Source of the DNA: JAPLUA01 sp964625855
GTDB lineage: Bacteria > Verrucomicrobiota > Verrucomicrobiia > Limisphaerales > UBA8199
DNA length: 64,000 bases
NCBI GenBank assembly: GCA_964625855.1
Contig: CAZVFC010000008.1
Coordinates: 62,001-126,000, forward strand
Direction: 5' to 3'
A program made the position numbers and the translations under genes. Under the pieces are notes generated by a model. It saw only the letters and a list, made by a program, of their open reading frames with translations, ran no database searches and was not told the origin of the DNA. Positions 27,005 through 33,537 of the stretch are shown here, piece by piece (the stretch's first letter is position 1; every line of letters begins with the position of its first letter).

Positions 27005-27431
27005 CTTCCAGTTGCTCCAGGAGCATCAGATCCTGCTCGAGGCTCTGCATGTCCTCCGGGGTCGCCTTTTCAAACTCGCGGGCAAAGACCAGAGCCCCCT
27101 CCGGATCGCGCTGCCCGATGTTCTCGATCATCTTCTTCACCCGGGCCCTCACCGCCTCTACCGTGGCAGCGCCGCCAGATAGGAGTTGCTGTGCCTTCGC
27201 GGCGCACCCCAGGCGGCGCTGCCGCGCGATCTCCAGCCGGCGACGGGCCTGAGCTTGCTTTAGGACGGCGTCGAAGCGCTTCTGGGGGCCCGCCATGTCG
27301 ACCTTATTATCCTTAAGGTATTGGGCCAGCTGGGCGCTATCCAGGCTGTCGACGTCCACGTTGTCCTCTCGGATGATCGAGGCAAAGCGCTCCAGACGGC
27401 TCAGATCACGTGTTTGGTCGGGGCCACTCAT
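26973..27431 (-). CDS. Hypothetical 152-aa helical protein (candidate anti-sigma or repressor)
   Basis: Mostly helical and charged: SRLERFASIIREDNVDVDSL, FDAVLKQAQARRRLEIARQR, TVEAVRARVKKMIENIGQRD and LEQDLMLLEQLEDGEGDKQN. No HTH is clear. Its start overlaps the sigma-like stop (ATGA-type, 4 nt) and its end overlaps the metallopeptidase by 32 nt, so the three proteins are tightly co-translated. By position it is the natural target of the metallopeptidase and partner of the sigma-like protein; this is inference. Confidence 0.7.
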   Translation of the reverse strand: MSGPDQTRDLSRLERFASIIREDNVDVDSLDSAQLAQYLKDNKVDMAGPQKRFDAVLKQAQARRRLEIARQRRLGCAAKAQQLLSGGAATVEAVRARVKKMIENIGQRDPEGALVFAREFEKATPEDMQSLEQDLMLLEQLEDGEGDKQNPS

Positions 27432-28162
27432 TGCGCCTCTCCTTTCCAGTCCTCAAGACTTATATTGTTCGCTGCCCGCCACTCTTTTCCGAAGATTTGC
27501 AGCTTGCGGAGCAACCGCTTCACTCCGGCATCATAATCTGACTCGGAAAGGTTCAGTTTTCCACGGCAGTACGCCCGATTCCCGCATTCCCGATCATCGA
27601 AGATGGCCATCACGATCCGCTGCTCGACGCTCCCGTCGGGGAGGCTGAGGGCGAAGTCCTCCAGGAACTTGTCCCCGAGGGCGCTCCCCTCCTGGGCCCG
27701 GAGCACGGCATACAGGTCATCCGGCGCCACGGCCGCGGTGACCGCGCTGCCCACCATCTCACCCGACTCGGGGTCCTTCTCGACCAGCGGCGATACGGTC
27801 GTGAAGGGTTTCATCCGCTTCAGCCAGTTAGAGAGTATGCTGCGGGCGCGCGATCGGCAGAACTTGGCGAAATCTGGGAATTTCTGCCGGTCCCAGGTGT
27901 AGGCGCCCGCCATGGCCTTCTCCAGGATTTCAGCCGCAAGATCGGCGGCCGACTTCCCCCCGGGCAGGTCCATCGAGTCGCGGAACGGGCTGTGGAAGCC
28001 CATGCTTCTGGCTTGTTTCATAATGTGCGCCGTCAACCTCGGCAGGAAGTCTCTGGCTTCCATGGCCCTGCAGGCCGCTTCCAGGGCCTCCCCCGACAAA
28101 GGTGCCCTTTCCTGCTCCGGTAGCTCGTCCGGCTCCATTATCTCACTCTCAACGGTGTCCAT
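27428..28162 (-). CDS. Sigma-70-like protein heading the CBASS-divergent operon
   Basis: 244 aa from ATG 28162. Residues about 25-130 follow the sigma region 2 order (AAEILEKAMAGAYTWDRQKF, then PDFAKFCRSRARSILSNWLK). The C-terminal part ends in a region-4-like helix pair (MAIFDDRECGNRAYCRGKLN, then DYDAGVKRLLRKLQIFG). It is more divergent than a usual ECF factor. A -10-like TATAAT (28182-28187, minus strand) lies 19 nt before the ATG, with a weak AGGAAAA Shine-Dalgarno between. The longer frame to 28315 runs into the divergent promoter. Confidence 0.65.
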   Translation of the reverse strand: MDTVESEIMEPDELPEQERAPLSGEALEAACRAMEARDFLPRLTAHIMKQARSMGFHSPFRDSMDLPGGKSAADLAAEILEKAMAGAYTWDRQKFPDFAKFCRSRARSILSNWLKRMKPFTTVSPLVEKDPESGEMVGSAVTAAVAPDDLYAVLRAQEGSALGDKFLEDFALSLPDGSVEQRIVMAIFDDRECGNRAYCRGKLNLSESDYDAGVKRLLRKLQIFGKEWRAANNISLEDWKGEAQ

Positions 28163-28330
28163 TCTGCCGCTGTTTTCCTGGATTATAGACAAATTCTGGG
28201 GTTGGGCAGAAGAAATTTGATTTTCCGCGGCAGAAAGTTGGCTCTGGCTAGTGACATAAGATAGGCGGGTAATCTGTTGCCCGGCGGCTGTGCCGCGGGG
28301 CTGCAAGGACACCACCCTATAATTGACGCT
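28163..28330. promoter_or_regulatory. Divergent promoter region between the sigma-like operon and CBASS
   Basis: On the + strand TATAAT at 28318-28323 leaves only 7 nt before the capV ATG at 28331, so the CBASS transcript should be leaderless or nearly so. On the - strand TATAAT at 28182-28187 serves the sigma-like gene. Neither has a good TTGACA at -35, which fits dependence on an activator or an alternative sigma factor. Confidence 0.6.
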
Positions 28331-29290
28331 ATGGATAACGCAGACAAGTCAGCGAATGGTCGGTTTCAGATATTGAGCCTGGATGGCGGCGGCCTGAAGG
28401 GACTCTTCCAAGCCAGCTTTCTGGCGGGGTGGGAGGAGGCAAAGGGCCGCCGGGTCACCGACTACTTCGACCTCATCACGGGGACCAGCACCGGCGGGAT
28501 CATCGCCCTCGGGCTTGGGATGGGGTTTCCGGCCAAGGAACTGCTGGACTTCTACGCCACCGAGGCCCTGTCCATATTCCCGCCTGCTGCCCTCGCAGGG
28601 CTCAAGCACTATGTGGCGGTCAAGTATGACGCCGGCGGTCTGGAGGTCGCCCTTGCCAAGCATTTCGGCACCCGGAAGCTCGGCGAGAGCAAGATCCCGC
28701 TCATCATCCCGTCGTACTACCCCAAAGCCAACGATGTGTACCTGTTCAAGACGCCGCACCACCGGAGATTGCAGAACGATTATCGGGAGCTTGTGGTGGA
28801 CGTGGCACGGGCGACATCGGCGGCGCCAACCTATTTCAAGCCCTACGAGGGGCAAAACGGGGTGGAGCTGGTGGACGGCGGGGTCTGGGCGAACAACCCC
28901 GTCATGATCGGCATCAGCGAGGCGATGGGGTACTTCGAGGTGCCCCAGTCGAATGTCGCGGCCCTACGCATCGGGACCACCACCGAGGCGATTTCACTGA
29001 ACAAGCACCCCGAGGCGGGCGGCACCATCTCGATGGCCAGGGCCGCCATTGACTTCATGATGCGGGGCCAGGAGCTCTCTGCCAGCAATATGGCGAAGCA
29101 CCTCCTGGGCAAGGACCGCTACCACGAGGTGAACATCACCGTAACGCCGGGGGAGTTCGCCCTTGACAGGCTGTCCAAGGACCTTATCGGGTTCGGCCAG
29201 AACTGCTGGCGCACCCATTCATCGGAGCTGGACGACAAGGGCTTCTTCGGCCACCAGCCCCGCCCATACACGCCGGTTTACAGGCTTTAA
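28331..29290 (+). CDS. capV: CBASS effector: patatin-like phospholipase (CapV-like)
   Basis: 319 aa. The oxyanion motif ILSLDGGGLKGLFQASFL (about 11-28), the Ser nucleophile in LITGTSTGGIIALGLGMGF (about 51) and the catalytic Asp in ELVDGGVWANNPVMIG (about 181) are all present. Patatin CBASS effectors degrade membrane phospholipid when they bind the cyclic nucleotide from the neighbouring CD-NTase, killing the infected cell. It is the first gene of the three-gene CBASS. The ATG at 28331 is supported by the -10 box and by domain start. Confidence 0.93.
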   Translation: MDNADKSANGRFQILSLDGGGLKGLFQASFLAGWEEAKGRRVTDYFDLITGTSTGGIIALGLGMGFPAKELLDFYATEALSIFPPAALAGLKHYVAVKYDAGGLEVALAKHFGTRKLGESKIPLIIPSYYPKANDVYLFKTPHHRRLQNDYRELVVDVARATSAAPTYFKPYEGQNGVELVDGGVWANNPVMIGISEAMGYFEVPQSNVAALRIGTTTEAISLNKHPEAGGTISMARAAIDFMMRGQELSASNMAKHLLGKDRYHEVNITVTPGEFALDRLSKDLIGFGQNCWRTHSSELDDKGFFGHQPRPYTPVYRL

Positions 29291-29309
29291 CCAACAACAA
29301 GGAGCACAC

Positions 29310-30509
29310 ATGAGTAATCCCATAGCAAATCGCATAATCAAAGAGGTCCTTGAGGGCCTGGACATCCCAGATTCAGCCTACGAGACCGCCAAGAAGCGGT
29401 ATGAAGACCTGGGCGACTGGTTCAAGCGGCCCGGCGCCCACTGCCAAGGCTTCGACCCGCACATCTACCCCCAGGGGTCATTCCGGCTCGGGACGGTGAT
29501 ACGGCCGCTGACCGAGGAGGAAGAATATGATCTGGACCTCGGCTGCCGACTGCGCAAGGGCCTTACGAAGGCGAACTCCACCCAAAAGCAACTGAAGCAC
29601 CTCGTGGGGCGGGACCTGGAGGAATACCGCACCGCCCGCGGCATCAAGGAGGCGATGGAGGAGATGCACCGGTGCTGGCGGCTCAAGTACGCCGATACCC
29701 TCAAGTTCCACCTGGATTCGGTCCCGTCCATTCCGGAGACCGAGGTTCGGAAGACGTTGATCGTCGAGGCGATGACCCGGGGGGGCATCCCCGCAGACGT
29801 GGCGGCGGCTGTCACGGCATACACGGGGGCCATCACTGACAATCGGCACCCGCAGTACTCCGTGATCTGCGACGACTGGAGAATCAGCAACTCCGAGGGG
29901 TATGCCCGCTGGTTTGAGTTCCGGATGAAGCAGGCCAAGCTCCTGCTGGAAAGCCGAGCAATGGAGGCCAGGACCACGGTGGACCAGCTCCCTACCTACC
30001 GGTGGAAGTCGCCACTGCAGCGCTGCGTCCAGATGCTCAAGCGGCACCGGGACGTGATGTATGCCGACAACCCCGACAGCAAGCCGATCTCGATAATCAT
30101 CACCACGCTCGCCGGCCGGGCGTATCAGGGGGAGTCCGAGATTGATGAGGCGCTGGACCAAATCCTTTCGACCATGGGTGGCCTCGTGAGTCCCCGCACG
30201 CCCAGGGTGCCGAACCCGGTCAACCCGGCAGAAGACTTCGCAGACAAGTGGGGAGATCCGAAATACAGCCATCTCCGGCTCGAGTACAACTTCAACCTCT
30301 GGCTGGAACAGGCCAAGGCCGATTTCCGCACCCTCACCAACGCCCGCACTCCCGACCTGATCGTCGAGCAGGCAGAGATGAAGCTGGGGATCAGCCTCGG
30401 CCGTAAGGGCCTTGAGGAGAAGCTGGGGCTCGGGGCTCCCAGCTTAGCCGTGGCGCCGAAAAGCCACGCAATCGTGGAACCCGCCAAGCCCTGGTGCCAA
30501 AACGGATGA
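29310..30509 (+). CDS. CBASS CD-NTase (cyclic oligonucleotide synthase)
   Basis: 399 aa with AAGGAG 5 nt before ATG 29310. The nucleotidyltransferase core has IYPQGSFRLGTVIRP (GS motif, about 56) and EEEYDLDLGCRLRK (metal-binding DxD, about 74); the third acidic residue is probably in LKFHLDSVPSIPE. A helical C-terminal half follows (LQRCVQMLKRHRDVM). It makes a cyclic di- or trinucleotide on phage infection. A patatin partner often goes with 3'3'-cGAMP, but the clade cannot be fixed by eye. It lies 19 nt after capV. Confidence 0.92.
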   Translation: MSNPIANRIIKEVLEGLDIPDSAYETAKKRYEDLGDWFKRPGAHCQGFDPHIYPQGSFRLGTVIRPLTEEEEYDLDLGCRLRKGLTKANSTQKQLKHLVGRDLEEYRTARGIKEAMEEMHRCWRLKYADTLKFHLDSVPSIPETEVRKTLIVEAMTRGGIPADVAAAVTAYTGAITDNRHPQYSVICDDWRISNSEGYARWFEFRMKQAKLLLESRAMEARTTVDQLPTYRWKSPLQRCVQMLKRHRDVMYADNPDSKPISIIITTLAGRAYQGESEIDEALDQILSTMGGLVSPRTPRVPNPVNPAEDFADKWGDPKYSHLRLEYNFNLWLEQAKADFRTLTNARTPDLIVEQAEMKLGISLGRKGLEEKLGLGAPSLAVAPKSHAIVEPAKPWCQNG

Positions 30510-31153
30510 CAGAGGCTACCAGCATAGCGGGCTTAGGCGAATTCCTGCATGATTATCCTCAGATGGTCGCGAGACCAGCCTCTGGGGATGGGTACCAGAT
30601 GAAGGGTCACTTCTCCTTCACGGCCAATTTCAAGGAGAGGGAAGTCGCCGATACGTTCGAGCTGACGATTGAGGTTCCAGGCCAGTTCCCGAGGCAACTG
30701 CCGCGGGTCGTGGAAACGGGACGGAGGATACCCAGGGCATCCGATTTCCACGTCAACGGCGACGGCACGCTCTGCCTCGGGTCCCCCTTGCGCCTGATGC
30801 TCAAGCTCGTGCGGCACCCGACGATCGCCGCGTTCGCCCGGGAATGCCTGATCCCATACCTCTTCGCCATCTCGCACAAACTGCAATTCGGGGGGGCGCT
30901 CCCGTTCGACGAGTTGGCACATGGCACCCCGGGCGTCCTGGCCGATTACGCCGAACTATTCGGTTTAAAGCCCGGCCAGGTACGGCATGCGCTTTCGCTG
31001 CTCGGCATGAGGAAGCGGGATGCCAACAAACAGAAATGCCCATGCTCGTGTGGACGACGGCTGGGGTGCTGTGACTTCCGTTTCCGATTGGATCGATTCC
31101 GAGAGCTCGCGAGCAGGGGGCGATTCCGAGAAGAATTACGGAATCTGCGTTGA
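30506..31153 (+). CDS. E2-like conjugation protein of a short type II CBASS
   Basis: 215 aa, start ATGA overlapping the CD-NTase stop by 4 nt. The E2-like fold reads FELTIEVPGQFPRQLPRVVE, and then the catalytic Cys is in NGDGTLCLGSPLRLM (about 90). Near the C-terminus KCPCSCGRRLGCC (about 178-190) resembles a SEC-C zinc motif. No E1 or JAB gene follows, which matches the short type II arrangement in which a lone E2 modifies the CD-NTase C-terminus. The CD-NTase C-terminus here is exposed and basic-polar (AKPWCQNG). Confidence 0.85.
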   Translation: MTEATSIAGLGEFLHDYPQMVARPASGDGYQMKGHFSFTANFKEREVADTFELTIEVPGQFPRQLPRVVETGRRIPRASDFHVNGDGTLCLGSPLRLMLKLVRHPTIAAFARECLIPYLFAISHKLQFGGALPFDELAHGTPGVLADYAELFGLKPGQVRHALSLLGMRKRDANKQKCPCSCGRRLGCCDFRFRLDRFRELASRGRFREELRNLR

Positions 31154-31237
31154 TCCCGCAGCTTGGCTGGGCGACGGGTAGCCGAGGAGATAAGAACTCG
31201 CAGTTGTACAATTCTTGGTCTGTCCTGTAATGGGAGC

Positions 31238-31543
31238 ATGAGGACCATCAACATCATTTGCGCTCTTTCCATCCCCCTCTTCGTTATATCCGCATATGCA
31301 CAGGATTCCACCGCCCCAAAGAGCACGCTGGCGACGTTAAGGTTGAAGGCAGGCGTCGTCATGCGGAGTGGCGACATCAAACCAGAAGGGTGGACCCCGT
31401 CTCCCCGCAGGGTGGGGAGTGGATTGAAAGAACTTGGTCTGGTTCATCTGACCGCGCTCCGGGGGCGTTTTGCGCTGGTTCGTTCTCTGGGCCAGCCCGA
31501 ACGAGGCATCCCGAATGAAGCCGGGCAAACACATTGCCGATGA
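31238..31543 (+). pseudogene. Truncated secreted-protein gene joined to a CRISPR-like repeat
   Basis: The frame starts with a clear signal peptide (MRTINIICALSIPLFVISAY, A-Q-D) and continues TLATLRLKAGVVMRSGDIKP. It then switches at about 31384 to sequence of no coding quality (EGWTPSPRRVGSG). A promoter-like TTGTAC-N16-TGTAAT just before the ATG would again give a near-leaderless message. The gene is probably broken where the CRISPR-like repeat begins. Confidence 0.5.
31399..31430 (+). repeat. Solitary CRISPR-like repeat (type I-C/I-U style)
   Basis: A 32-nt segment begins GTCTCCCC, has a hairpin with arms CTCCCC and GGGGAG around GCAGGGT, and ends GTGGATTGAAAG. The order (GTC, inverted C/G run, then GTGGATTGAAA) is that of type I-C repeats. 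No second copy occurs within 150 nt on either side and no cas gene is in the window. Confidence 0.5.
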
Positions 31544-31796
31544 GTGAAAAGCAACACGACAACGAGCCGAGACAGCAACGCCAACACCCGGAAGCAAAAA
31601 ACCCGTTCGCCTATTTCTTTCATGAAACACCGGAAGTTCTCCAAGAGCTCAGGCGGCTTGGAATTCGCTTCTGTAGTTGCGACGTGGGGGAGATATCTGG
31701 CCAGCCCTGGTGCTGCCGAACGGCAAGATCCTCGTGATCGCGGAGGATCCGGAAGGTAACGGACCAGGCGCGCTGCACGTATTTGACCAGGAATAA
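31540..31796 (+). pseudogene. Frameshifted small gene, copy 1 of a duplicated pair
   Basis: The first frame reads NPFAYFFHETPEVLQELRRL, then GIRFCSCDVGEI. After a 2-base surplus near 31694 the next frame continues WPALVLPNGKILVIAEDPEG, NGPGALHVFDQE and stop. The joined product of about 85 aa matches the remnant at 48382-48579. Without the frameshift it would be a small soluble protein with a CxC motif; function unknown. Confidence 0.75.
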
Positions 31797-31842
31797 TATC
31801 GTTTTCCGGCCTCGGATCAGACACCCTGGAGAGACAACCGAC

Positions 31843-32364
31843 ATGGGCCTCACATACCAATTCACGATCAAGGCGCCAGCCGCCGCCTCGCCCGAAGAGC
31901 TCGAGGCTTTCCTGAAGGAAGTGGAAAGCGACGCCAAAAAAGCAGGCTTCAACCCCACTCTCGTTTTGCGCGCGAAGTTTGATACCACACCGCGCCGGGA
32001 ATTCGCCCGGCGCCTGGCGATGAGCATCAGGATGGAGGATGCCCGTTTGCGGGGCGTGTCGTTGCCGCTTCCGGAAACGGTGTGGGACCACGACCCGATC
32101 GCTGGATCCTGCCGACTAACTCCCTCGGAGGGAGTGATCCTCGTGGTTACTGATGAGCGCCAGCGCGAGGTGGTCTTCGGCTTCCTCCGATACCCCGAAA
32201 AGGTGATCGACCTCAACGGGAAGGTGCTAGCGGAAACGCATGTCCGAAACGGCTGGTTCTTCACGGATCTCATGAAATCGCCGGACCCGCGATACCGCCG
32301 GATAGTCGCAAGATTCCGGGAGCGGGGATTCGATGTTCACGAGCAGGATGATTTCGCAACGTAG
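31843..32364 (+). CDS. Hypothetical protein following the frameshifted gene
   Basis: 173 aa from the ATG of MGLTYQFTIKAPAAASPEEL. A ferredoxin-like or small alpha/beta fold is possible (EELEAFLKEVESDAKKAGFN; SEGVILVVTDERQREVVFGF). The start context and upstream gene recur at 48.4-48.7 kb, where only the first few residues survive (MGLTF). The family looks like a two-gene unit that travels together; the function is unknown. Confidence 0.65.
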   Translation: MGLTYQFTIKAPAAASPEELEAFLKEVESDAKKAGFNPTLVLRAKFDTTPRREFARRLAMSIRMEDARLRGVSLPLPETVWDHDPIAGSCRLTPSEGVILVVTDERQREVVFGFLRYPEKVIDLNGKVLAETHVRNGWFFTDLMKSPDPRYRRIVARFRERGFDVHEQDDFAT

Positions 32365-32408
32365 ATGACCGCGGCAGGAGCAGAAACGAGAACTTACGTC
32401 TTCCGCGC

Positions 32409-33101
32409 ATGAGGCACATCGAGTTTTACGGCGACAAGAGACAGGTCGCTGCGTGCGTCTTCTGCGGAGCAGGCACGGAAACCAGGGACCACGTTCCTTC
32501 GCGGGTATTCCTCGACGAGCCCTATCCGGAGCACCTCCCGCGCGTGCCGGCCTGCGAAGAGTGCAATCAAGGCTTCTCGCTGGACGAGGAATATGTGGCA
32601 TGCCTCGTGGAATGTGTGATCTGTGGGACAACGAAGGTGGAGGAAATCCATCGGGAGAAGATACGGCACGCACTTTCAAGAAAGCCCGCGCTTCTGGCGC
32701 GCATGGAGCAATCGAGGCGGCTTGGACCCGACGGAAACAGCCTGTTCATCCCCGAAGAGGCGCGCGTTCAAAGGGTTGCGCTCAAGCTGGCCCGTGGACA
32801 CGCCTTGTTTGAACTGAACGAAACGCACCGCGAGGAGCCCGTTGCAGTGGGAATCCGGCCACTGCTCACAATGACACCCCAGGAACGCGCCGCCTTCGAG
32901 ACGGCTCCCAGTCAAGGACCTTCGATCTGGCCCGAAGCGGGGAGTCGAGCAATGGTTCGCATCATCCAGGGCGACATTGGTCCTTCCGGTTGGATCGAAG
33001 TTCAAGCCGGCCGATATCGCTACCTTGCGGATGTTGGCAACGGGGTCACGATCCGCTTCGTCATCAGCGAGTACCTCGCTGGCGAGATCGTCTGGGAGTA
33101 A
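32409..33101 (+). CDS. HNH endonuclease-like protein
   Basis: 230 aa. The N-terminal domain has ACVFCGAGTETRDHVPSRVF followed by VPACEECNQGFSLDEEYVAC, the Cys-x2-Cys plus '.DH' plus Cys-x2-Cys-N pattern of zinc HNH nucleases. The remaining 150 residues show no second domain. Its 3' end overlaps the 3' end of vsr by 38 nt on the opposite strand. It may be a lone defence nuclease or part of the small-gene group to its left. Confidence 0.75.
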   Translation: MRHIEFYGDKRQVAACVFCGAGTETRDHVPSRVFLDEPYPEHLPRVPACEECNQGFSLDEEYVACLVECVICGTTKVEEIHREKIRHALSRKPALLARMEQSRRLGPDGNSLFIPEEARVQRVALKLARGHALFELNETHREEPVAVGIRPLLTMTPQERAAFETAPSQGPSIWPEAGSRAMVRIIQGDIGPSGWIEVQAGRYRYLADVGNGVTIRFVISEYLAGEIVWE

Positions 33102-33534
33102 TCGGCAGTTGGCTCGGGTTGGGGTCTTCCACCAAGCGAATAAGCCTGCGAATACAGCGGCTCTTCCCGCTTCCCCTCAGGTCGTGCTCCCATATACGCA
33201 GCACGCGCCATCCCCTCGCGCGCAGCGTCCTGGAAACCAGCCGGTCCCGCAGGACATTCCGCTCCAGCTTGCGCCGCCAGAACTCCCGATTGTTCACCGG
33301 GATGTTCGAGTGCTGGGGGCACCTGTGCCAGAAACACCCATCCACGAACACGGCGAGCTTCTCCCGGGGGAAGACGAAGTCCGGGCGCCCGAAGACCACC
33401 GCATGGCGCCGCCATCCACTTATGCCATGCAGGCGAAAGAGCCTCATCAGCGCCACCTCCGTCTCGCGGTTGCCTCGTCCTCGGATGCGCGACATCACCT
33501 GGGACCGCTTTTCAGGGGAAAAGACGTCGGGCAT
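33064..33534 (-). CDS. vsr: Very short patch repair endonuclease
   Basis: 156 aa, full length. The Vsr pattern is clear: SPEKRSQVMSRIRGRGNRET, ALMRLFRLHGISGWRRH, FGRPDFVFPREKLAVFVDGC, FWHRCPQHSNIP, then NVLRDRLVSRTLRARGWRVL. It nicks 5' of T in T:G mismatches that arise when 5-methylcytosine deaminates. It starts 3 nt after the drmB stop and closes the leftward operon headed by a cytosine methyltransferase, so it probably repairs damage made by that enzyme's methylation. Confidence 0.93.
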   Translation of the reverse strand: MPDVFSPEKRSQVMSRIRGRGNRETEVALMRLFRLHGISGWRRHAVVFGRPDFVFPREKLAVFVDGCFWHRCPQHSNIPVNNREFWRRKLERNVLRDRLVSRTLRARGWRVLRIWEHDLRGSGKSRCIRRLIRLVEDPNPSQLPITPRRSRQRGTR

Positions 33535-33537
33535 GGT

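Noticed and set aside
26192..27316. Rightward frame of 374 codons
   Set aside because: Antisense of the ImmA/IrrE gene, whose zinc motif is unmistakable.
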